The notes below the pieces were generated by a model. The model was not told the origin of the DNA. It did no database searches and saw only the letters and a list, made by a program, of their open reading frames with translations. The position numbers and the translations under genes were made by a program. DNA of 11,574 nucleotides, from positions 1 through 11,574 of the forward strand of contig JAIXMG010000062.1 in assembly GCA_025201345.1 (NCBI GenBank), read 5' to 3'. Numbering within the stretch: position 1 is the first letter of the stretch; every line of letters begins with the position of its first letter. The DNA comes from Thamnidium elegans (Eukaryota > Mucoromycota > Mucoromycetes > Mucorales > Mucoraceae). Positions 1-8,770 of the stretch are shown here, piece after piece.

Positions 1-1746
1 AAAAAAAGAAAAAGAAGAAGCCACTTGAGTGTATTAAGTCAGAAAAAAGCTTGTGTGTATAACATGTTTTATATATATATATTATAATGAATATATATAC
101 ATATATAAAAAAAAAGAGTGTAATTCGGTACGTTAGTATCCCAAAAAAATAAATAAAAATTGACCACTTTTTTTTTTTACAGTGTCTTCTTAATCTTTTA
201 TATATAATCCTTTATCCAAGATAGTAGTACTATATTTGCCTAGAGGATCGATATGATCTAAACCAAGCAATTCATCAGGTTTGAAGGAATGATCGCTAAG
301 CCTATAATTGTCTAAATAGAAAATAAGAAAGATGTTACATTTAATGGGCCGTGCACTTTTTTTTTTTTTTTTTTTCTATAATATGATATTACATTTACCT
401 CGATTTATAATGATTGTACCAAACTTTTTTATAATATAAAAATTAACTTGATTCCATAATTCATCATTTAATCCACATCTTACTTGTAATCTTCTTCTTG
501 TATCATAAAATACTTCATCCTTATGTATATTTATTTATCAGCAGACCTCATTTTTTAAACTTTTGTCACACTTTACCTTTATTACAAGAAATTTGAAGGG
601 TACAGAATGTGTTTGTGTCAATTCTTTTTGATAATGATACACTGAAATAAAAAAGTCTTGGTCGCCAATATTAAATTCCTCTTTAGGTACAATCTATTTT
701 GTATATTTAAAAAAGTTTGATTTTTAACTGCAATAAAATCTCATTCTTACCTCCACATATATTGGTAACTTTTTATCATTACTTTCAATTATTTCTTCCG
801 CTTTATACACTTTTTCAATTCTACCTCCATTTACTTGAAATACCCTTAACCTTACACTAGGTTCAATATAACTAGATGAAATAACCTTGGAAAGATACGA
901 ACAATTTGCTTGTTTAGGTAAAAGTACTTGGTGATGTTTGAATTGATTTAGTGAAGAGTAACAAATATAGACTTGTATCAATTTTTTGGTTTCATATTCC
1001 GATAAGCTAACAGACAGTGTATCGTAATACAATAGATTATTTACATTACTTCTTGGAATAATTAGAGATATATCAAGTAATGTCATCCCTTTCATTTTTT
1101 TTAAATGTCGACCAACTTTTCCGTAATTATCAGGTAATATCAATGCGAGTCGTTCAGGATCCCAATTTATGACATGTCCTAACTGTAAAGCAATATCATC
1201 ATATGTCATACTTTTTAAGAGTTTTAATCTTATTGATGTATGTGGTTCCTGCTTAGACTTGAATATAACTGGCATACGATCGTGTAGGAAATTGATATAT
1301 TCAACCACATTGGGATTTGTACTAAATTTTTCGATATGAATAAACCCAAAATATTCATGTTACAATAATAATAATAATAATAAAACTTACTTTTCTTGTG
1401 ATGCCTTTACTTGAAATATTATAATATCACCATCAATTATACCATATTCTTCAAACTTTTTATCCATTTCTAATCTTTGTATTAACCCAGGTCCACATTC
1501 CTTTTTGTATTTTTTTTTTTTTTTTTTTTTTTAGTAAGTAATAAATATAGTAAGCCCAAGTCGTACAACGATAACCTTGTAATCAATTAATTATACCTCA
1601 TACATATCTATATTCGTTTCTCTACTTAAGTCAACTCGTCGTAACAGTTCGTACATTATACCCGATACTAGTCCTACTTTGGGAACATATAAACTTCCCA
1701 GAGATCTAAAAAAAAAAAAAATTATTACTGTTCCCCTTATCTTGGC

Positions 1747-1802
<56 letters not shown>

Positions 1803-2669
1803 GTGATTTCATACTGTACCTTATTGTCTGTGTGGCCGGATCGAATAATTTTACAAATACCAATATCATACTTAATTTAACCAAAGGAAACAAAATATTT
1901 TCTTGGATAGGAGCATGCTCAATATAAACACGGAGAAAAGGATAATTTGACTTTGCTTGGCAAACCATTTCTATCGCTATAATAATATACTTTTGGTTAT
2001 TATGTTATACATCCTTTATAAAATAAAAAATAAAAAAATACTTTACAAGTATCAAGTTCCGCGTCTGAAAATAAACCATCAAGTTGTACCCAACCATTTA
2101 TTCTATTAACAAGGTTCCATAATCTTAGATGTCCTGCCTTGATACCACTCTCCATTGCATAATCCAGTAAAACACTTTTGAGCGGCTGGTTTTTTAAAAC
2201 TTGTTTTACTTTTACAATCGTCGAGTTTGCTTCGTCAAAGTCTATAAATCCAGAACCTGTATTGGCGGTAAAGCTGGATAGATCTGCAATATAAGCTTTC
2301 ATATATAAATGTTGTTCTGATATTTGTTTTTGTATCATTTGGTTTAATAATTTTTCTTGTTTAATTCTTTCCACTATAATATATATATATATATTTGAGT
2401 TTGCAAGAAAAAAAAAAGAAACGCGTTTTTTTTTATATGTATACTATACCTAAATGTGTTGGTATATCTTGTGGTGTTACCGGTGCCAACACATTAGTTT
2501 GAAAAGTTTGTCGAATATAAACAAGCATATAAGCACTGGTATGTATTGGCGAAGAATCATATCCACCAAAATTAGCTTGGAACACCTGTTGAAAGCTTGC
2601 TGGAGTTACACGATCATCATCAAATTTAAACCTACATTTATGTTTGTTAGAAACAGAAAAAAAGAAACC

Positions 2670-2716
<47 letters not shown>

Positions 2717-3376
2717 ATTTCTCATCTTTTGTAGGTCTCACAAATGAATAGTAATGACCGCCAGTCAAATCTCCTGTATGAACCAGTACCCTGTAATTCA
2801 ATTGTTATTTCATAATTTTTAAGATTACCTAATAATACACTTTTACCCGTGTAATATATAAACTTGTGATTTTTCCATTGATTCAGAAAGGAAAGGCCTT
2901 AAATTAATTTTTTCTGGAAATTCATGTCGGTCATTAATCTATAATTCTTCATTTTTAATAAGCCCTTTTTTCATATTGCAATTTATTATATATGTTACCT
3001 TAACCATGTTGTCCGTTACCATATCATATTCAAATCTTTTCAATTGAAGATGAAGTACAGGTGGAAAACTATCAAATATAACTCCTTTTTTAGCATTTTG
3101 TAATCCATGATCTGCCGCGCTATATTTATTATCGCCCTCTAAAACTTCTTCAGATATATAAGCTTGAAATGAACTTTTTAAATCTTTGCACCCTCTAACA
3201 TTTAATTGAATATCTAAAAACTTATTAGTGCTAATCCACAAATCCTTCTTTCTTTATATATATATATATATATATATACCATAGTATTCCTCAATTCTAC
3301 TTGATTCATAATCCACGTTAATACACTTAATGTAGCTTTTCATTTTACCGACAAACAATTCTTTAATAATATTTTG
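1..3376 (-). repeat. Palindrome 1, left arm (inverted copy of 3439-6816)
   Basis: This arm is the reverse complement of 3439-6816. Mirror coordinates add up to 6815 near the centre, 6816 in the middle and 6817 at the outer end. The two steps fall in homopolymers: T41 at 2673-2713 against A42 at 4102-4143, and T19 at 357-375 against A20 at 6441-6460. I saw no substitutions in the stretches compared. The arm begins exactly at window base 1 and ends at G3376, opposite C3439. It carries a second, reversed copy of the 3' part of the deubiquitinase gene. Confidence 0.97.
190..3376 (-). pseudogene. Inverted duplicate of the truncated USP7/Ubp15-type gene
   Basis: Mirror copy of the gene at 3376-6627. 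The stop codon is at 190-192 (TTA on the plus strand). Mirrored exons run 3280-3376, 2999-3213, 2847-2938, 2716-2790, 2450-2631, 2047-2373, 1820-1976, 1597-1705, 1391-1500, 751-1321, 577-693, 399-519 and 190-311. It starts about 21 codons further into the protein than the right copy, because the loop sequence is not coding in this direction. It has no promoter, start codon or catalytic Cys. With no exon substitutions seen relative to the right copy, it is either an artefactual or a very recent duplicate and should not be counted as a second gene. Confidence 0.88.
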
Positions 3377-4098
3377 TACAGGAATTTAATCGGTTATTAC
3401 AAGATAGTATTGAAAAGAAAACGATGAATACACCTGCGCAAAATATTATTAAAGAATTGTTTGTCGGTAAAATGAAAAGCTACATTAAGTGTATTAACGT
3501 GGATTATGAATCAAGTAGAATTGAGGAATACTATGGTATATATATATATATATATATATAAAGAAAGAAGGATTTGTGGATTAGCACTAATAAGTTTTTA
3601 GATATTCAATTAAATGTTAGAGGGTGCAAAGATTTAAAAAGTTCATTTCAAGCTTATATATCTGAAGAAGTTTTAGAGGGCGATAATAAATATAGCGCGG
3701 CAGATCATGGATTACAAAATGCTAAAAAAGGAGTTATATTTGATAGTTTTCCACCTGTACTTCATCTTCAATTGAAAAGATTTGAATATGATATGGTAAC
3801 GGACAACATGGTTAAGGTAACATATATAATAAATTGCAATATGAAAAAAGGGCTTATTAAAAATGAAGAATTATAGATTAATGACCGACATGAATTTCCA
3901 GAAAAAATTAATTTAAGGCCTTTCCTTTCTGAATCAATGGAAAAATCACAAGTTTATATATTACACGGGTAAAAGTGTATTATTAGGTAATCTTAAAAAT
4001 TATGAAATAACAATTGAATTACAGGGTACTGGTTCATACAGGAGATTTGACTGGCGGTCATTACTATTCATTTGTGAGACCTACAAAAGATGAGAAAT

Positions 4099-4146
<48 letters not shown>

Positions 4147-5013
4147 GGTTTCTTTTTTTCTGTTTCTAACAAACATAAATGTAGGTTTAAATTTGATGAT
4201 GATCGTGTAACTCCAGCAAGCTTTCAACAGGTGTTCCAAGCTAATTTTGGTGGATATGATTCTTCGCCAATACATACCAGTGCTTATATGCTTGTTTATA
4301 TTCGACAAACTTTTCAAACTAATGTGTTGGCACCGGTAACACCACAAGATATACCAACACATTTAGGTATAGTATACATATAAAAAAAAACGCGTTTCTT
4401 TTTTTTTTCTTGCAAACTCAAATATATATATATATATTATAGTGGAAAGAATTAAACAAGAAAAATTATTAAACCAAATGATACAAAAACAAATATCAGA
4501 ACAACATTTATATATGAAAGCTTATATTGCAGATCTATCCAGCTTTACCGCCAATACAGGTTCTGGATTTATAGACTTTGACGAAGCAAACTCGACGATT
4601 GTAAAAGTAAAACAAGTTTTAAAAAACCAGCCGCTCAAAAGTGTTTTACTGGATTATGCAATGGAGAGTGGTATCAAGGCAGGACATCTAAGATTATGGA
4701 ACCTTGTTAATAGAATAAATGGTTGGGTACAACTTGATGGTTTATTTTCAGACGCGGAACTTGATACTTGTAAAGTATTTTTTTATTTTTTATTTTATAA
4801 AGGATGTATAACATAATAACCAAAAGTATATTATTATAGCGATAGAAATGGTTTGCCAAGCAAAGTCAAATTATCCTTTTCTCCGTGTTTATATTGAGCA
4901 TGCTCCTATCCAAGAAAATATTTTGTTTCCTTTGGTTAAATTAAGTATGATATTGGTATTTGTAAAATTATTCGATCCGGCCACACAGACAATAAGGTAC
5001 AGTATGAAATCAC

Positions 5014-5069
<56 letters not shown>

Positions 5070-6627
5070 GCCAAGATAAGGGGAACAGTAATAATTTTTT
5101 TTTTTTTTAGATCTCTGGGAAGTTTATATGTTCCCAAAGTAGGACTAGTATCGGGTATAATGTACGAACTGTTACGACGAGTTGACTTAAGTAGAGAAAC
5201 GAATATAGATATGTATGAGGTATAATTAATTGATTACAAGGTTATCGTTGTACGACTTGGGCTTACTATATTTATTACTTACTAAAAAAAAAAAAAAAAA
5301 AAAAAATACAAAAAGGAATGTGGACCTGGGTTAATACAAAGATTAGAAATGGATAAAAAGTTTGAAGAATATGGTATAATTGATGGTGATATTATAATAT
5401 TTCAAGTAAAGGCATCACAAGAAAAGTAAGTTTTATTATTATTATTATTATTGTAACATGAATATTTTGGGTTTATTCATATCGAAAAATTTAGTACAAA
5501 TCCCAATGTGGTTGAATATATCAATTTCCTACACGATCGTATGCCAGTTATATTCAAGTCTAAGCAGGAACCACATACATCAATAAGATTAAAACTCTTA
5601 AAAAGTATGACATATGATGATATTGCTTTACAGTTAGGACATGTCATAAATTGGGATCCTGAACGACTCGCATTGATATTACCTGATAATTACGGAAAAG
5701 TTGGTCGACATTTAAAAAAAATGAAAGGGATGACATTACTTGATATATCTCTAATTATTCCAAGAAGTAATGTAAATAATCTATTGTATTACGATACACT
5801 GTCTGTTAGCTTATCGGAATATGAAACCAAAAAATTGATACAAGTCTATATTTGTTACTCTTCACTAAATCAATTCAAACATCACCAAGTACTTTTACCT
5901 AAACAAGCAAATTGTTCGTATCTTTCCAAGGTTATTTCATCTAGTTATATTGAACCTAGTGTAAGGTTAAGGGTATTTCAAGTAAATGGAGGTAGAATTG
6001 AAAAAGTGTATAAAGCGGAAGAAATAATTGAAAGTAATGATAAAAAGTTACCAATATATGTGGAGGTAAGAATGAGATTTTATTGCAGTTAAAAATCAAA
6101 CTTTTTTAAATATACAAAATAGATTGTACCTAAAGAGGAATTTAATATTGGCGACCAAGACTTTTTTATTTCAGTGTATCATTATCAAAAAGAATTGACA
6201 CAAACACATTCTGTACCCTTCAAATTTCTTGTAATAAAGGTAAAGTGTGACAAAAGTTTAAAAAATGAGGTCTGCTGATAAATAAATATACATAAGGATG
6301 AAGTATTTTATGATACAAGAAGAAGATTACAAGTAAGATGTGGATTAAATGATGAATTATGGAATCAAGTTAATTTTTATATTATAAAAAAGTTTGGTAC
6401 AATCATTATAAATCGAGGTAAATGTAATATCATATTATAGAAAAAAAAAAAAAAAAAAAAGTGCACGGCCCATTAAATGTAACATCTTTCTTATTTTCTA
6501 TTTAGACAATTATAGGCTTAGCGATCATTCCTTCAAACCTGATGAATTGCTTGGTTTAGATCATATCGATCCTCTAGGCAAATATAGTACTACTATCTTG
6601 GATAAAGGATTATATATAAAAGATTAA
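3376..6627 (+). CDS. UBP15: USP7/Ubp15-type ubiquitin carboxyl-terminal hydrolase, 5'-truncated
   Basis: Cysteine protease that removes ubiquitin from proteins; relatives are human USP7, budding yeast Ubp15 and fission yeast ubp21/ubp22. I read 13 exons: 3376-3535, 3602-3816, 3877-3968, 4025-4099, 4185-4366, 4443-4769, 4840-4996, 5111-5219, 5316-5425, 5495-6065, 6123-6239, 6297-6417 and 6506-6627. They sum to 2358 nt, giving 785 residues plus TAA. The first residues, VQEFNR, match the catalytic-domain region after the Cys box. The catalytic His is in TGGHYYSF (about residue 168) and the Asp in WFKFDDDRV (about 185). From about residue 240 come a linker helix and the ubiquitin-like C-terminal domains (USP7_ICP0_bdg and USP7_C2 families), ending near GLDHIDP and YIKD. 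The TRAF/MATH domain and the catalytic Cys lie beyond the fold-back and are missing, so this copy is broken. The family match is strong; two acceptors (5315, 6296) are less typical. Confidence 0.93.
3377..3438. other. Single-copy loop at centre of palindrome 1
   Basis: These 62 nt occur once. They are coding sequence of the deubiquitinase, starting [15 protein letters not shown] when read from 3376, so the loop is genomic and not a linker or adapter. Its ends form a small imperfect inverted repeat: CAGG at 3379-3382 faces CCTG at 3433-3436 across 50 nt. Two mismatched pairs then separate these from the perfect arms. Confidence 0.93.
3536..3601 (+). other. First visible intron of the deubiquitinase gene, with (TA)n microsatellite
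   Basis: The donor is GTATAT after TATG and the acceptor is TTTTTAG. It splits the Asp codon of [11 protein letters not shown] dinucleotide run of about 24 nt (3537-3560) follows the donor, and a CACTAAT branch-like site lies about 15 nt before the acceptor. The removed length is 66 nt. The mirrored copy is at 3214-3279. Confidence 0.85.
4100..4184 (+). repeat. Intron with A42 homopolymer directly after the donor GT
   Basis: The intron starts GTAAAA at 4100 and ends TGTAG at 4184. It joins TG to G to make the Trp of WFKFDDD, just before the catalytic Asp. Forty-two consecutive A residues (4102-4143) follow the GT immediately. A TTTCTAAC branch-like site is at about 4164-4171. In the mirror copy the run is 41 nt (2673-2713). 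Confidence 0.85.
4997..5110 (+). repeat. Intron with T50 homopolymer
   Basis: Longest intron of the gene at 114 nt, donor GTACAG and acceptor TTTTTAG, splitting the Arg codon before SLGSLYVPK. It contains 50 consecutive T residues (5015-5064) and a further T14 (5095-5108) just before the acceptor. The mirror copy has the same lengths: A50 at 1752-1801 and A14 at 1708-1721. Confidence 0.85.
5426..5494 (+). other. Intron with (TTA)n microsatellite
   Basis: A consensus GTAAGT donor follows AA at 5425, and TTTAG at 5490-5494 is the acceptor. It joins AA to T to make Asn in the linker before the [11 protein letters not shown] domain. It holds about six TTA units (roughly 5433-5452). The reading frame through it contains stops, which confirms it is removed. 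Confidence 0.8.
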
Positions 6628-6881
6628 GAAGACACTGTAAAAAAAAAAAGTGGTCAATTTTTATTTATTTTTTTGGGATACTAACGTACCGAATTACACT
6701 CTTTTTTTTTATATATGTATATATATTCATTATAATATATATATATAAAACATGTTATACACACAAGCTTTTTTCTGACTTAATACACTCAAGTGGCTTC
6801 TTCTTTTTCTTTTTTTCTCTCTCTTTTTTTTTTACTCTCTTTCTCTCTTTTTTTTCTGGTTTTTTTTTTAAACATTGCAAT
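6628..6881 (+). promoter_or_regulatory. Deubiquitinase-Ras intergenic region and Ras promoter
   Basis: These 254 nt lie between the deubiquitinase stop and the Ras start. There is an A11 run, then T-rich sequence, then an AT-rich stretch (about 6709-6748) with TATATATATAAAA that could act as a TATA element. A long CT-rich tract follows (about 6797-6869), a common form for fungal core promoters and 5' leaders. No small gene is visible. The joint between the two palindromes, and the point where the window ends would meet, both fall in the CT tract at 6816-6819. Mirrored parts are at 1-189 and 11512-11574. Confidence 0.55.
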
Positions 6882-7414
6882 ATGATGCTGTTTAAGATTG
6901 TAGTTCTTGGTGACGGTGGCGTCGGAAAGGTACAAAGCAATATTACGTACTTTAGCATTTCTTCCTTTTTTTTTAAAAAAAAAAAACCATTTTTATTATC
7001 ATTACAATTAAATAGACAGCACTAACTATTCAGGTAAAGAACAAAATCAAACAAAAAAAATATAAAAATTAAAGCAAAATAAAAATTCATCTTTTTACTG
7101 CATTAATCTAGCTTTGTTTGAATCATTTTGTTGGTAATAATAAAAGATGATAGAGTTATATGAAGACATGACTAATATATATATATATATATATATATAT
7201 TTGTAGAGGTATTATTTTTTTTAAAAAAAATAAAAAATAAAAAAATAGCTTATTAAATATACTACTGTATAGACATATGATCCCACTATTGAAGATTCTT
7301 ATCGTAAACAAGTAGTTATTGACGATTTTCCTTGTGTGCTGGAAGTGTTGGATACAGCAGGTCAAGGTAATAATATATATTATTGTTACAGAAACAATTT
7401 TATTAATAATACAC

Positions 7415-7445
<31 letters not shown>

Positions 7446-7835
7446 GAGGAATATACAGCATTACGTGATCAGTGGATCCGAGATGGAGAAGGCTTTTTAA
7501 TCGTTTACTCGATTACATCTCGTTCAACATATGATCGAGTCAATAAATTTCGAGATCAAATATTTCGAGTGAAAGATCTTAACAAGGTGCCACTTATTCT
7601 TGTTGGAAATAAAAGTGATAAAGTAACAGATCGTGAGGTTTCAAGAGAGGAAGGAGCGTTAAAAGCCCGAACTTTAAATTGTGATTTTGTGGAAACTTCT
7701 GCAAAGACGTGCGTTAACGTTGAAAGGTCATTTTATTCGGTTGTAAGACTTATCAGACAGTCCCGAGAAGGCTATCAAGATGGTCCATTTAAAAATAAAA
7801 AGAATAAAAAAGACAAAAAGTGTAATATCCTCTAA
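6882..7835 (+). CDS. Ras family small GTPase with CaaX box
   Basis: GTP-dependent switch expected at the plasma membrane or endomembranes, in signalling that controls growth and morphogenesis. Proposed exons are 6882-6929, 7016-7033, 7112-7133, 7207-7208, 7273-7366 and 7447-7835; the total of 573 nt gives 190 aa. Starting at the first of two adjacent ATGs gives H-Ras numbering exactly: P-loop GDGGVGKT at 10-17 with Gly12 and Gly13, switch I YDPTIEDS from Tyr32 with Thr35, DTAGQEE with Gln61, NKSD with Asn116 and Asp119, then ETSAK. The tail is lysine-rich and ends CNIL; a final Leu favours geranylgeranylation. There is no second Cys for palmitoylation near the tail. Asp replaces the Ala at position 11 of H-Ras, as I recall from other fungal Ras2/RasB-like proteins. 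The 2-nt exon is required to keep frame; without it the next codons run into TGA. Confidence 0.93.
7174..7200 (+). repeat. (AT)n microsatellite inside a Ras intron
   Basis: A run of alternating A and T of about 27 nt lies between the branch-like ACTAAT and the TTGTAG acceptor of the intron before the 2-nt exon. The mirrored copy at about 11194-11220 has the same length. Confidence 0.85.
7207..7208 (+). other. Predicted 2-nt microexon (AG) in the Ras gene
   Basis: Exon 3 ends in phase 1 with G7133 before a GTAATA donor, and the next long exon must start at ACA (7273) to encode TYDPTIEDS, leaving two bases missing. Between them, TTGTAG (7201-7206) is followed by AG and then GTATTA (7209). Splicing 7134-7206 and 7209-7272 separately gives introns of 73 and 64 nt and the codon GAG. 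The result is HFVETYDPT, the form expected in fungal Ras. An ACTAAT branch-like site at about 7171-7176 suits the first intron. The mirrored exon is at 11186-11187. Confidence 0.7.
7367..7446 (+). repeat. Last Ras intron with A29 homopolymer
   Basis: The 80-nt intron runs from GTAATA to AATAG and splits the Glu62 codon as G and AG, right after Gln61. Twenty-nine A residues (7415-7443) sit just before the acceptor, where a pyrimidine tract is usually expected. The mirrored run is also 29 nt (10951-10979). Confidence 0.85.
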
Positions 7836-7893
7836 AATAACTATAATTAGCTGAAACATTTATACATAGACCGTATTTGCGGCATTGTTATAA

Positions 7894-7899
7894 AATAAA
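7894..7899 (+). terminator. Polyadenylation signal of the Ras gene
   Basis: AATAAA lies 58 nt after the stop codon, within the 152-nt gap before the next gene. Its position fits a short 3' UTR. The exact cleavage site cannot be read from sequence. Confidence 0.5.
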
Positions 7900-7929
7900 C
7901 TAAACTTTATTTTTTTTTACTCATTTACG

Positions 7930-7937
7930 TATAAAAA
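7930..7937 (+). promoter_or_regulatory. TATA box of the sulfotransferase-like gene
   Basis: TATAAAAA, 50 nt before the ATG at 7988, is followed by a T-rich leader with GTT repeats (about 7950-7968). Spacing and context fit a core promoter in the short gap after the Ras gene. Confidence 0.55.
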
Positions 7938-7987
7938 GGACTTCTTTTTTGTTGTTGTTATTGTTGTTCTTTTATCATTATATCATT

Positions 7988-8739
7988 ATGACGCGAGACT
8001 CTTCTTTTTTACAAATCTTGGGTGCTGGTTATGGCCGTACAGGCACAACAAGTCTTAGAACTGCTTTAAATCTCTTGGGGTAGTACACATATACTTTTTT
8101 CCCTGTAAAAAAAAAAAGATTTTCTGACCTTTTTTTTTTTTCTTTTTTCTTAGATTTAAAACCCATCATATGACCGATGTTATTCTTGACTCTAACCAAA
8201 AAGCGGAAATATTTGAAGAAGCTTACAAGGACCGTACACTTAAAGTTGATTGGGGAAGTGTATATGAAGGTTATGAAGCGGCTGTAGATTGGCCTAGTGT
8301 TGCTTTCTTTGATACGCTATATCAATTAAACCCTGATGCTAAAGTAATTTTATCGGTTAGAGATCCTGAATCTTGGTACAAGTCAGTCTCTCGTACCATT
8401 TATGAATGGCCCGGCGTTGATGATTCGTGGCCCCAAAACATATTAAAAGCGCGTAAAATGGCTCGTGTAATTGTACGTGATGGTGAATTAGGGGGTCAAA
8501 AAAATATCGGCAATAAAGAAGGATTGATTAAACAATTTAAAGATCATACTGAGCATATCAAATCGGTTGTCAAGCCGGAAAACCTGTTGATTTTTGAATT
8601 GGGCACTGATGGCTGGGAAAAGTTGTGCCCATTCTTGGGCATAGCCGAACCAAAAGATGTACCTTACCCGCATGATAATAAAGGCGCTAATTTTGCGGAT
8701 TTGTTGCAACAAATAAAGGAAATTTCGATTGGCAGATAA
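7988..8739 (+). CDS. Sulfotransferase-like protein (fungal Sulfotransfer_4 type)
   Basis: Likely member of the P-loop sulfotransferase fold that uses PAPS as sulfate donor; the acceptor substrate cannot be inferred. Exons are 7988-8079 and 8154-8739, 678 nt in total, giving 225 aa. The 74-nt intron splits Gly31. GAGYGRTGTTS (residues 12-22) is the PAPS 5'-phosphosulfate loop. KVILSVRDPESWYKS (about 94-108) carries the Arg and Ser of the 3'-phosphate-binding motif. WPSVAFFDTLYQ and ENLLIFE are further typical segments. No signal peptide or membrane helix is evident, so a cytosolic protein is likely. A later in-frame ATG at 8170 would lose the PAPS loop, which decides for the start at 7988. The gene follows Ras on the same strand with 152 nt between. 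Confidence 0.87.
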
Positions 8740-8760
8740 CTCCTATATACATTTATATGA

Positions 8761-8770
8761 AATAAATAAA
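8761..8770 (+). terminator. Polyadenylation signals of the sulfotransferase-like gene
   Basis: Two overlapping AATAAA hexamers (8761-8766 and 8765-8770) begin 21 nt after the stop codon and are followed by a T-rich tract. The mirrored TTTATT elements are at about 9622-9631. Confidence 0.5.

Larger units (their letters stand above)
3439..6816 (+). repeat. Palindrome 1, right arm
   Basis: This is the partner of 1-3376. It is treated as the native orientation because the reading frame of the deubiquitinase continues without a break from the single-copy loop (3377-3438) into it. Leftward the frame meets a TAA at 3367-3369, only three codons before the loop. The outer end is in a CT-rich tract at 6810-6816, two bases before palindrome 2 begins. 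Confidence 0.97.

Noticed and set aside
1591..1968. Open frames with long Phe or Lys runs (also at 2454-2747, 4081-4383, 7156-7461, 9029-9363)
   Set aside because: They read through intronic or intergenic poly(A)/poly(T), or on the strand opposite a real gene. The runs come from homopolymers in introns.
3377..3438. A library hairpin adapter left in the read at the centre of the palindrome
   Set aside because: The 62 nt translate in frame with the flanking deubiquitinase, so they are genomic. Loop 2 also shows no adapter-like sequence.
6655..6680. A replication origin consensus (ATTTATTTTTT, 10 of 11 to the yeast ARS core)
   Set aside because: Such matches are expected by chance in DNA this AT-rich, and the yeast consensus does not transfer to other fungi. 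It gives no independent support for origin-dependent amplification.
1..6816. A transposon with long terminal inverted repeats
   Set aside because: The arms contain an ordinary host gene with introns, the centre is coding sequence of that same gene, and no transposase, target-site duplication or short terminal repeat is visible.
8488..8712. Antisense open frame opposite the sulfotransferase-like gene (mirrored at 9680-9904)
   Set aside because: It is a shadow of the conserved coding exon on the other strand, with no recognisable domain and no promoter of its own.
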